Assembly: GCF_900115715.1 (NCBI RefSeq)
Contig: NZ_FOXM01000002.1
Coordinates: 124,001 to 188,000 of the forward strand
DNA from: Geopseudomonas sagittaria
GTDB taxonomy: Bacteria > Pseudomonadota > Gammaproteobacteria > Pseudomonadales > Pseudomonadaceae
Length of the DNA: 64,000 bases
Reading direction: 5' to 3'
Shown here piece after piece: positions 35,483 to 42,773 of this stretch. Positions within the stretch are counted from its first letter, which is position 1. Every line of letters begins with the position of its first letter. The notes beneath the pieces are model-generated. The model was not told where the DNA came from. It saw only the letters and a list, made by a program, of their open reading frames with translations, and searched no databases. The translations under genes and the position numbers were made by a program.

Positions 35483-36321
35483 TGGGTGTCTTCGCGCCGG
35501 CGCGTGCCCTGCTGGTGGCGCTCGCCCTGGGCGCGAGCCTGCCGGCCCTGGCCGAGCTGGTGGCGGTGCCGCCGCTGACTGCGCGGGTCACCGATCAGAC
35601 GGCGACGCTCAGCCGCGAACAGGCCGCGGCCCTCGAAGGCAAACTGCAGGCGTTCGAAGCGCAGAAGGGCAGCCAACTGGCCGTGCTGATCGTGCCGACC
35701 ACCGGCGACGAGCCGATCGAGCAGTACGCCCTGCGGGTGGTCGAGCAGTGGCAGCTGGGGCGCAAGAACGTCGACGACGGCGCCTTGCTGATCGTCGCCA
35801 AGAACGACCGCAGCCTGCGCATCGAGGTGGGCTACGGTCTGGAGGGCGCGCTGAACGATGCCACGGCCAAGCGCATCGTCAGCGAAATCATCGTGCCGCG
35901 CTTTCAGCAGGGCGACTTCTACGGCGGCATCGATGCCGGCATCGAGCGCATGATCGACGTGATCGGCGGCGAACCGCTGCCGGCGCCCGAGCGCGCGGTG
36001 GGCGACCTGGCGGGCGAATTCTCGCAGCTCATCCCGATTGTAATGATGCTGGTGTTCGTGCTCGGCGGGGTGCTGCGCACGGTCCTTGGCCGCCTGCCGG
36101 CGGCGCTGCTGACCGGCGCTGGCGTGGCGGTGGTTGCCTGGCTGCTCATCGGGCTGATCTCGGCCGCGCTGGGTGCGGGTCTGGTGGCCTTCGTGTTCAT
36201 CCTGCTCGGTGGCAGCGCCGGCCGGCTTGGCGGCCTCGGTGGCGGCCGGGGCGGCTTGGGTGGGGGCTTCGGCGGCGGTGGCGGCGGCTTTGGCGGGGGA
36301 GGCGCATCGGGACGATGGTGA
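35482..36321 (+). CDS. TPM-domain (YgcG-like) membrane protein
   Basis: 279 residues. Signal peptide about 1-24, then the TPM domain (about 25-165: LTARVTDQTATLSREQAAALEGKL, GKNVDDG-like RKNVDDGALLIVAKNDRSLRIEVGYGLEGAL). Two transmembrane segments (about 183-202 and 208-240) and a Gly-rich tail (GGGRGGLGGGFGGGGGGFGGGG) follow, the hallmark of this family. It is translationally coupled to lemA upstream and overlaps the next TPM gene by 7 bp. Its place is probably the inner membrane with the TPM domain in the periplasm. Confidence 0.9.
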   Translation: MGVFAPARALLVALALGASLPALAELVAVPPLTARVTDQTATLSREQAAALEGKLQAFEAQKGSQLAVLIVPTTGDEPIEQYALRVVEQWQLGRKNVDDGALLIVAKNDRSLRIEVGYGLEGALNDATAKRIVSEIIVPRFQQGDFYGGIDAGIERMIDVIGGEPLPAPERAVGDLAGEFSQLIPIVMMLVFVLGGVLRTVLGRLPAALLTGAGVAVVAWLLIGLISAALGAGLVAFVFILLGGSAGRLGGLGGGRGGLGGGFGGGGGGFGGGGASGRW

Positions 36322-36821
36322 GCAGCGACTGCAAGCGCCTGGCTCGGCATCTGTTGATGACGCCCTGGCAGCTGAGACGGGCCTTTGCACCGCATATGCT
36401 GGCGGCGATCCAGGCGGAGATCGCGGCGAGCGAGCGCCGCCATGCCGGGCAGATCCGCTTCGCCGTGGAGGGTTCGCTGCCGAGGATCGGGCTGCTGCGC
36501 CAGCAGTCGGCCAGGGAACGGGCGCTCGAGGTGTTCTCGCTGCTGCGCGTGTGGGACACCGAACAGAACAACGGCGTGCTGGTTTACCTGCTGCTGGCCG
36601 ACCGCGACGTCGAGATCGTCGCCGACCGGGGCATCGCGGCCAGGGTCGGCGCGCAGCAGTGGGAGAGCATCTGCCATGTCATGGAGGAGGCCTTTCGCCA
36701 GGGGCGTTTCGAGGAGGGCGCCCTGGAGGGGATTCGCGCGGTGACCCGCCTCATGCTGGAGCACTTCCCGGCGACGGCCGAGCAGGTCAACGAGCTGCCG
36801 GATCGCCCCACCCTGTTGTGA
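36315..36821 (+). CDS. Second TPM-domain protein, short form
   Basis: 168 residues from the ATG at 36315 inside the end of the preceding gene. It has no signal peptide or membrane helix and contains a TPM-like domain (LRVWDTEQNNGVLVYLLLADRDVEIVADRGI; EEAFRQGRFEEGALEGI). It is the third gene of the lemA-TPM-TPM operon, an arrangement common in Pseudomonas and relatives. Probably cytoplasmic or membrane-associated through its partners; function unknown. Confidence 0.88.
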   Translation: MVSSDCKRLARHLLMTPWQLRRAFAPHMLAAIQAEIAASERRHAGQIRFAVEGSLPRIGLLRQQSARERALEVFSLLRVWDTEQNNGVLVYLLLADRDVEIVADRGIAARVGAQQWESICHVMEEAFRQGRFEEGALEGIRAVTRLMLEHFPATAEQVNELPDRPTLL

Positions 36822-36860
36822 GCGGCGGGTCGGCCTGGGCTCGCTGCCTGCGTGCTCGAA

Positions 36861-37310
36861 CTACTGGCCAGCAGGGTATTCGGCGACCACCTCGTCGCTA
36901 CCCGCCTTGGTCAGGCCGATCACCTGGTAGGCATCCTTGCGGTCGCCGTAGTCCATGCCCGGCGAGCCGGCCGGCATGCCAGGCACGGCGAGGCCGAGCA
37001 GGTCGGGGCGCTGGCGCAGTTCGAGGATCTGCGCCGCCGGCACGTGGCCCTCGACGAACTTGCCGTCGATCACCCCCGTATGGCACGAGGCCAGGCGCGG
37101 CGCCACGCCGAGGCGCTGCTTGACCGCGCGCATGTCCGGCTCGACGTGGTCGTTCACCGTGAAGCCGTTGGCTTCCAGGTGCTTGATCCAGTCCTTGCAG
37201 CAGCCGCAGTTGGCGTCGCGATGGACGTCGATGGTCAGGGCGTCGGCGGCCTGGGCGGCGCCGCTCATCAGCAGGGCGGCGAGGGCGGCGATGCGCAGTG
37301 GGTTGTTCAT
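36861..37310 (-). CDS. DUF411 metal-binding periplasmic protein
   Basis: 149 residues from the ATG at 37310 behind GGAGT. Signal peptide about 1-22, then the DUF411 domain with its Cys cluster (ANCGCCKDWIKHLEANGF), a further Cys in RLASCHTGVIDGKFVEGHVPA, and the C-terminal GLAVPGMPAGSPGM Met-rich loop. DUF411 proteins sit in copper, cadmium and silver resistance loci. It is 26 bp downstream of copZ on the same strand, so the two likely share the CopR-controlled promoter near 37.8 kb. Confidence 0.9.
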   Translation of the reverse strand: MNNPLRIAALAALLMSGAAQAADALTIDVHRDANCGCCKDWIKHLEANGFTVNDHVEPDMRAVKQRLGVAPRLASCHTGVIDGKFVEGHVPAAQILELRQRPDLLGLAVPGMPAGSPGMDYGDRKDAYQVIGLTKAGSDEVVAEYPAGQ

Positions 37311-37336
37311 CGGGTGACTCCTGAGGGTTGGCAGAT

Positions 37337-37603
37337 TCAGTGGCAGCCGCAACCGCCGCCGCAGCCGCCGGTTTTGCCGGCAGTCGGTGCGCTAGCCGGG
37401 GTTGCCAGCTGCGCCGGGTAGCCGGCGGCATCCAGGGCGGCGATCATCGCCGCGCTGTCCGGCTTGCCGCTGACCCGTACCCGGCCGGCCTGCAGGTCGA
37501 CCTCGACCGCCTCGACGCCCGGCAGCGGGCTGAGGGCCTGGGTGACGTGCTTGACGCAGGCGCCGCAGGTCATGTCCTGGACGTTCAGTTCGATGGTGCT
37601 CAT
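37337..37603 (-). CDS. copZ: CopZ-like copper chaperone with a Cys-rich tail
   Basis: 88 residues starting MSTIELNVQDMTCGAC. It is an HMA fold with the MTCGAC Cu(I)-binding motif at residues 11-16 and the usual beta-alpha-beta pattern to residue 65. Unlike standard CopZ it carries a C-terminal extension with a second Cys cluster (GGCGGGCGCH), which may raise copper capacity or serve transfer. Cytoplasmic. First gene of a two-gene unit with the DUF411 protein; a CopR-type box lies about 220 bp upstream. Confidence 0.9.
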   Translation of the reverse strand: MSTIELNVQDMTCGACVKHVTQALSPLPGVEAVEVDLQAGRVRVSGKPDSAAMIAALDAAGYPAQLATPASAPTAGKTGGCGGGCGCH

Positions 37604-37820
37604 GGTGAACTCCTCTGGGATGGCCGGTCCCGTCCGGCCTTGAGGCAATCTTCGACCTTGCCATCGCGGCAAGGTCAAGTCTTCTGCTGCATGGCGCGAA
37701 GCATACTCCAGGACAGGCTGAGCGGCAGCGATGCAGAGCCCGCAGCCGAGACTCGCCATCCGCCACTCTTGCCGCCGTCCCGGGACGACATGGCTTGGCG
37801 AGTTTTTCACCATAGCCGCG

Positions 37821-37863
37821 GCGAGCTGTCGGGAAGCTGAGGCGGAGATTACGGTTTTGTCAG
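37821..37863 (-). promoter_or_regulatory. CopR-type box and promoter upstream of copZ
   Basis: The minus strand reads CTGACAAAACCGTAAT (37863-37848) followed by the same flank as the copA promoter, 39 of 43 positions identical. It lies 218 bp before the copZ start, so a leader of roughly 170 bases is expected. It is also just beyond the end of the beta-propeller gene. Confidence 0.7.
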
Positions 37864-37881
37864 CTTGGCTTCGCGGGCCGG

Positions 37882-38880
37882 TCAGCGCGCCACGATGCCG
37901 TTGGGAGCGGCCGCGGTCGGATACCGGGTCAGCTCCTTGTGGCTATCGAGAGCGACGACCGAAACGCTGTCCTCGAAGGCGTTGCTGACGTAGGCGCGCG
38001 AACCGTTGCCGGCGATGGACACTCCGTGGGCCCCCTTGCCGACCTCGGTGGTGGCGATCAGGCGGCCAGTGGCGGTTTCCAGGATGGACAGGCTATGCCC
38101 AGGCTTGCTCTGGCTGCCCTGGTTGGCCACCACCAGCTTCGCACCGTCGGGCGTGACGGCCAGCTGGATGGGGATGGGACCCACCGGATAGGTGGCGGTA
38201 CGCGCGCGGCTGTGCAGATCCACCGCAGCCACTGCGTTCTCGCCGCTGAGGGAGACGAACAGCCGCTGGCCGTCGGGCGTGAAGGCTACCTGCACCGGCT
38301 GGCGGCCCACGGCGATGCGGCCTGTCTGCGTGCGGCTGGACACGTCGATCAGGCTGACATCGTCACTGTCGCGGTTGGCCACCGCCAGGGTGCGCCCATC
38401 CGGCGACAGGCGCAGGCCGTGCGGGTAGCGTCCGACCGCGATCCGCTCCATGACCTGCCCGGCGGCCAGATCGACCACCACCACCGCGTGGCTGGCCGCG
38501 TCGGTGACGAAGGCCAGGCTGCCGCTGCGGTCAGGCACCACATGGGCAGGATGACCACCGACTGCGACGACCTTTGCTGGCACTGCCGCAGTGTCGGCGT
38601 CGAGCAGCAGCAGGAGTCCGCCTTGCTCGGCATGGCCGTCGTGGCCGCCCTGGGCGTGTCCGCGCGACATGCCGGCAATCAGCAGGGTTTTGCCGTCGGG
38701 GGTCAGATCCAGGTTGTGCGGCAGGACATCCAGGGCGAGGGTGCGGGTCGTATTCCTCTTCTCGTCGATGACGGTAAGACTGCCGGCGTGCTCGTTGGCG
38801 ACATAGACGGTGGCGGCCAAGGCGGGCGTGCCGGCGAGCAGGGCGCCCAGCAGGCCAAGGGCAGCAATGGCGGGTTTCAT
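37882..38880 (-). CDS. Exported YVTN-type beta-propeller protein
   Basis: 332 residues from the second of two close ATGs (AGGAGA spacing). Signal peptide about 1-22, then six to seven YVTN/NHL-type blades (VYVANEHAGSLTVID, LAFVTDAASHAVVVVDL, LAVANRDSDDVSLIDV, LFVSLSGENAVAAVDL, AYVSNAFEDSVSVV). A His-rich loop (HAQGGHDGHAEQGG) at about residue 75 suggests metal binding. It is 34 bp after the copper ATPase on the same strand. Periplasmic; precise role unknown, perhaps a copper-linked scaffold. Confidence 0.85.
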   Translation of the reverse strand: MKPAIAALGLLGALLAGTPALAATVYVANEHAGSLTVIDEKRNTTRTLALDVLPHNLDLTPDGKTLLIAGMSRGHAQGGHDGHAEQGGLLLLLDADTAAVPAKVVAVGGHPAHVVPDRSGSLAFVTDAASHAVVVVDLAAGQVMERIAVGRYPHGLRLSPDGRTLAVANRDSDDVSLIDVSSRTQTGRIAVGRQPVQVAFTPDGQRLFVSLSGENAVAAVDLHSRARTATYPVGPIPIQLAVTPDGAKLVVANQGSQSKPGHSLSILETATGRLIATTEVGKGAHGVSIAGNGSRAYVSNAFEDSVSVVALDSHKELTRYPTAAAPNGIVAR

Positions 38881-38914
38881 GGGCATTCTCCTGGAGGGTC
38901 GGTGCAGCGTTTGC

Positions 38915-41353
38915 CTACTCGATGGAGGCCTTGCGCAAGCGCAACGCATTGAACACCACCGAGGCCGAGCTGACGCTCATCGCCAGCGCGGCGATCAGCG
39001 GCGACAGCAGGTGGCCGGTCAGCGGATAGAACAGGCCGGCCGCCAGCGGGATGCCCATGGCGTTGTAGAGGAAGGCGAAGGTCAGGTTCTGGTGCATGTT
39101 GCGCACCGTGGCCACCGACAGGCTGCGTGCGCGCAGGATGCCGAGCAGGTCGCCCTTGACCAGGGTGACCTGGGCGCTGTTCATCGCCACGTCGGTGCCG
39201 GTGCCCATGGCGATGCCGACGTCGGCGCGGGCCAGCGCCGGGGCGTCGTTGATGCCGTCGCCGGCCATGGCCACGCGGTGGCCGGCCTGCTGCAGGGCGG
39301 CGGCCAGGCGCTCCTTGTCCTGCGGCTTGACCTCGCCGTGCACCTCGTCGATGCCAAGCTGGCGGGCCACCGAGCGCGCGGTGGTGAGGCCGTCGCCGGT
39401 GGCCATGATGACCCTGACGCCGTCCGCCTGCAGGCGCTCGACCGCCAGCTTCGAGGTCGGCTTGATCGGGTCGGCCACCGCCAGCAGCCCGGCCAGCGCG
39501 CCGTCCACCGCCAGGTACATGATGCTGGTGCCCTCGCTGCGCAGCGCCTCGGCCTGGGTCTGCAGGGCCGCGGTGGCAACGCCGGCATCTTCCAGCAAGG
39601 TGGTGTTGCCCAGCTGCAGGCGATGGCCGTCGACCTGGCCGCGCACGCCGATGCCCGAGGCGGACTCGAAGGTTTGCGGCGTGCTCAGGGTCAGGCCGCG
39701 GGCACGGGCGTGTTCGACGATGGCGTGGGCCAGCGGGTGCTCGCTGCCCTGGTCGAGGCTGGCGGCCAGGCGCAGCACCTCGTCCGCGGCGAAGCCGGGG
39801 GCGGCCGCGACGCTGTGGAAGGCCGGGCGGCCTTCGGTGAGGGTGCCGGTCTTGTCGACGATCAGGGTGTCGATCTTGCGCAGGTTCTCGATGGCGGCCG
39901 CGTCGCGAAACAGCACGCCGCTGGTGGCCGCCTTGCCGGTGGCGACCATCACCGACATCGGCGTGGCCAGGCCGAGGGCGCAGGGGCAGGCGATGATCAG
40001 CACCGCCACCGCGTTGATCAGGCCGAACACCCAGCTCGGCTCGGGTCCCCACAGGCCCCAGCCGAGCAAGGTCAGGACGGCGATGGCGATCACCACCAGC
40101 ACGAAGCGGCCGGCGATCACGTCGGCCAGGCGCTGCATCGGCGCCTTGGAGCGCTGGGCCTGGACGACCATCTGCACGATCTGCGCAAGCATGGTGGCGG
40201 CACCGACCTTCTGCGCCGCCATCACCAGGCTGCCGTGGGTGTTGAGGGTGGCGCCGATCAGCGTGTCGCCGGCCCGCTTCATCACTGGCACGGGTTCGCC
40301 GGTGAGCATCGACTCGTCCACCGCGCTTTCACCTTCCAGCACCCGGCCGTCGACCGGCACCTTCTCGCCGGGGCGCACGCGCAGCTTGTCACCGCTGTGC
40401 ACGTGGCTCAGCGGGATGTCTTCTTCCGTGCCGTCGGCGTTGATCCGCCGTGCGGTCTTCGGCGCCAGGCCGAGCAGCGACTTGATCGCCGCCGAGGTCT
40501 GCGAGCGCGCCTTGAGTTCGAGGATCTGGCCGAGCAGGGTCAGCGAGATGATCACCGCCGCCGCCTCGAAGTACACGCCGATGCGCCCGTCCATAATGAA
40601 GGTGGCGGGGAACACGCCCGGCGCCAGGGTGGCGACCACGCTGTACAGGTAGGCGGCGGCGGTGCCGAGGCCGATCAGCGTCCACATGTTGGGGCTGCGC
40701 CGGATCATCGAGCGTATGCAGCGCACATAGAACGGCCAGCCGGCCCACAGCGCCACCGGGGTGGCGATGGCCAGCTCGACCCAGTTCTGCAGCGCGCCAT
40801 GCACCAGCTGCAACTGGTGGCCGGCCATCGCCAGCACGGTGACGATCACGGTCAGCGGCAGGGTCCACCAGAAGCGCCGGGTGAAGTCCTTCAGCTCCGG
40901 GTTTTCCTCCTCCTCGAGTTCGGGCAGCACCGGCTCCAGGGTCATGCCGCACTTGGGGCAGGTGCCGGGGCCGATCTGGCGGATCTCCGGGTGCATCGGG
41001 CAGGTGTATTCGGCGCCGGCATCGGCGGCGAGCGGTGCGGCAGCAGCGACCGCTGGAGAGGGGGCGTGCTCTGCATGCCCGGCATGTTCATGGTGGCCGG
41101 CATGGCTGGTGTGGCCGCCATGCACGTGCTCGCCTTGTGCGACCTCGACGGGCTGGGCGTAACGCTGCGGCTCGGCGCTGAACTTGTCCAGGCAGTGCTG
41201 GCTGCAGAAGTGGAAGTGCTGCCCCTGGTGCATTGCATGGAAGGTGCTCTGCGGGCTGACGGCCATGCCGCAGACGGGATCGCGAGGTTCGCCTTGCGCC
41301 GTTTCCGGCGCGCGGGCAGTGGTGTGGGCGTGTTGGGGCGGGCGGGAGGGCAT
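38915..41353 (-). CDS. copA2: Copper-exporting P1B-type ATPase
   Basis: 812 residues. There is no classical HMA domain. Instead there is a YHS-type domain (DPVCGM at 25-30, with Cys50 and Cys54), a His-rich linker, and a heavy-metal-binding zinc-ribbon-like unit ([20 protein letters not shown], 118-137). The catalytic parts are complete: TGEP, CPC at 456-458, DKTGT with Asp500, the HP motif and GDGINDAP. Eight membrane helices are expected. The CPC motif points to Cu(I)/Ag(I) export from the cytoplasm. Operon: DUF2933 gene 3 bp upstream, beta-propeller gene downstream. Confidence 0.95.
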   Translation of the reverse strand: MPSRPPQHAHTTARAPETAQGEPRDPVCGMAVSPQSTFHAMHQGQHFHFCSQHCLDKFSAEPQRYAQPVEVAQGEHVHGGHTSHAGHHEHAGHAEHAPSPAVAAAAPLAADAGAEYTCPMHPEIRQIGPGTCPKCGMTLEPVLPELEEEENPELKDFTRRFWWTLPLTVIVTVLAMAGHQLQLVHGALQNWVELAIATPVALWAGWPFYVRCIRSMIRRSPNMWTLIGLGTAAAYLYSVVATLAPGVFPATFIMDGRIGVYFEAAAVIISLTLLGQILELKARSQTSAAIKSLLGLAPKTARRINADGTEEDIPLSHVHSGDKLRVRPGEKVPVDGRVLEGESAVDESMLTGEPVPVMKRAGDTLIGATLNTHGSLVMAAQKVGAATMLAQIVQMVVQAQRSKAPMQRLADVIAGRFVLVVIAIAVLTLLGWGLWGPEPSWVFGLINAVAVLIIACPCALGLATPMSVMVATGKAATSGVLFRDAAAIENLRKIDTLIVDKTGTLTEGRPAFHSVAAAPGFAADEVLRLAASLDQGSEHPLAHAIVEHARARGLTLSTPQTFESASGIGVRGQVDGHRLQLGNTTLLEDAGVATAALQTQAEALRSEGTSIMYLAVDGALAGLLAVADPIKPTSKLAVERLQADGVRVIMATGDGLTTARSVARQLGIDEVHGEVKPQDKERLAAALQQAGHRVAMAGDGINDAPALARADVGIAMGTGTDVAMNSAQVTLVKGDLLGILRARSLSVATVRNMHQNLTFAFLYNAMGIPLAAGLFYPLTGHLLSPLIAALAMSVSSASVVFNALRLRKASIE

Positions 41354-41356
41354 GCG

Positions 41357-41614
41357 CTAGCGTCCTTTCTGGTCGGTTTCGTCGTGCCGTGCCGAGTGGC
41401 GATGCTGCCCATGGCCGCCATGGCGGTGGCCGAACAGGTGCATCAGCGGGCAGAGCAGCAGGATCAGATAGGGCAGCAGGCCTGCGGCATGGGCGTAGTG
41501 TTCGCGCGCGACGTAGAACAGGGCGATGACGGCGAGCATGCCCAGAACGATGCCCAGCCTGCTGCGCCAGAACGAGGGGGTGGGCTCGTCGGATGAGCGG
41601 GTGTTGTGGTGCAT
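41357..41614 (-). CDS. DUF2933 small membrane protein
   Basis: 85 residues from the ATG at 41614 (CAGGAGA upstream). Two hydrophobic segments (about 20-37 and 44-60) precede a His-rich C-terminus (HLFGHRHGGHGQHRHSARHD). This is the layout of DUF2933 proteins found beside copper ATPases. It probably assists the ATPase or binds Cu at the inner membrane. It is the first gene of the ATPase operon and lies 127 bp from a CopR-type box. Confidence 0.85.
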   Translation of the reverse strand: MHHNTRSSDEPTPSFWRSRLGIVLGMLAVIALFYVAREHYAHAAGLLPYLILLLCPLMHLFGHRHGGHGQHRHSARHDETDQKGR

Positions 41615-41741
41615 GGCGGGGGATCTCCTGAAAGAAACGGCGTCCAGCGGACGCCGATTGTCCGGAAAGGGGCAATGCCCAGACAGCAACACTTGCAGTC
41701 TCATGTTAGATGGCCGTTGCTTACCGCAAGCTGAGCGGCGC

Positions 41742-41757
41742 ATTACATTTGCGTCAG
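41742..41757. promoter_or_regulatory. CopR-type box between the ATPase operon and a Met-rich protein gene
   Basis: ATTACATTTGCGTCAG on the plus strand. On the minus strand it is followed by a CTCAGCTT element at the same spacing as in the copA and copZ promoters, so it probably drives the ATPase operon. It is also 67 bp before the divergent gene at 41825 and could serve both. Confidence 0.65.
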
Positions 41758-41824
41758 TTAGCCATCGGCAGGCGGACTTGGGTCTAGAGTGAAGTTCCAA
41801 CCCAGTCTTTCAGAGGGCTTGCAG

Positions 41825-42241
41825 ATGAACAGATCGACTCTTTTCGCCAGCTTGCTACTGGTCGCCAGCGGCAGCGTGTGGGCCGCGACGGAACCTGCGG
41901 CGCAACCTACGGCTGAACAGCAATGGCAGCAGCACATCACCGAAATGCGCCAGTTGCATCAGAACTGGATGGCCGGCAAGACGCCCGAAGAGCGGCAGAA
42001 GCTGATGCAGGCGCACCAGCAGGCCATGGGCCGTGGCATGCAGAGCATGGGCGGCTGCATGGTTGACGGCAAAGGGATGGGCATGGGGATGGGCGGCGGT
42101 ATGGGTATGGGCGGTGGGATGGGGCCGGGGATGATGAATCTGGACACGGTCGAGCAGGTCGACCTGCGCATCCAGCGCATGGAGCAGATGGTCGAGCAGC
42201 TGCGCGCCCACCGCGAGATGCTGGCCAAACCCAAGCCCTGA
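41825..42241 (+). CDS. Periplasmic Met/Gly-rich protein, copper-linked
   Basis: 138 residues from the ATG at 41825. Signal peptide about 1-20 (cleaved after VWA). A helical Gln/His segment (WQQHITEMRQLHQNWM) follows, then a Met/Gly tract (GKGMGMGMGGGMGMGGGM) and a final amphipathic helix (DLRIQRMEQMVEQLRAHREML). The helical parts recall Spy/CpxP-like periplasmic proteins, though no LTxxQ motif is present. It stands alone behind a CopR-type box, and Met-rich Cu(I) buffering is the likely role. Confidence 0.7.
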   Translation: MNRSTLFASLLLVASGSVWAATEPAAQPTAEQQWQQHITEMRQLHQNWMAGKTPEERQKLMQAHQQAMGRGMQSMGGCMVDGKGMGMGMGGGMGMGGGMGPGMMNLDTVEQVDLRIQRMEQMVEQLRAHREMLAKPKP

Positions 42242-42392
42242 CGGTGTTCGGGGGCTCACGGCGCGGCCGCTTGAGGTCGGCGTGCCGAGGCGCCCGGCTG
42301 GGGCGGCTCTCGGCGCATGTGGTGCGGTGAAGACGCTACGCCTGAGCGCTGGTGGCGGTGGAGTTCATCGCCTCCACCACCACCTGCGACGC

Positions 42393-42773
42393 TCACGCCA
42401 GGCCAACCTCCACCGCATCGCCGTTCAGGCGGACCGGCCAGACGCGCAGGCGCTGTTCCGGATATTCCAGGCAGCTGCCGTCCTTCAGGCGAAAGTGCTG
42501 CTTGTACAGGGGCGAGGCGATCACCAGGTCGCCCTTGAGGCTGCCGACGATGCCGCGGCCGATGACGTTGGCTCCCGACTTGGGGTCGCGGTTGTCGATG
42601 GCGTAGAGCTGCTCGCCGTCCGCGGTGTGCGGCAGGTGGAACAGCGCCACCTGGGCGCCGTCCAGCCAGGCGACCACGCCGGAGTTGGCCACCAGATCCT
42701 GGCGGTGGCACACGGCGTGCCAGTGGATGACACGTCCTACGGACGCATTACGTACCACGTTGGACTGGCTCAT
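42393..42773 (-). CDS. nirD: NirD, small subunit of NADH-dependent nitrite reductase
   Basis: 126 residues. It has a Rieske-like beta fold (VAWLDGAQVALFHLP, QLYAIDNRDPKSGANVIGRGIVG, VIASPLYKQHFRLKDGSCLEYP) but without the Cys/His cluster ligands, as is normal for NirD. Its ATG overlaps the nirB stop (TGATG), so expression is coupled. It completes the cytoplasmic assimilatory nitrite reductase. The 150 bp between it and the Met-rich gene at 41825 show no further gene. Confidence 0.95.
   Translation of the reverse strand: MSQSNVVRNASVGRVIHWHAVCHRQDLVANSGVVAWLDGAQVALFHLPHTADGEQLYAIDNRDPKSGANVIGRGIVGSLKGDLVIASPLYKQHFRLKDGSCLEYPEQRLRVWPVRLNGDAVEVGLA

Noticed and set aside
38810-41596. 928-codon plus-strand frame opposite the copper ATPase
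   Set aside because: A shadow of the ATPase gene, whose CPC, DKTGT and GDGINDAP motifs are all in place on the minus strand.
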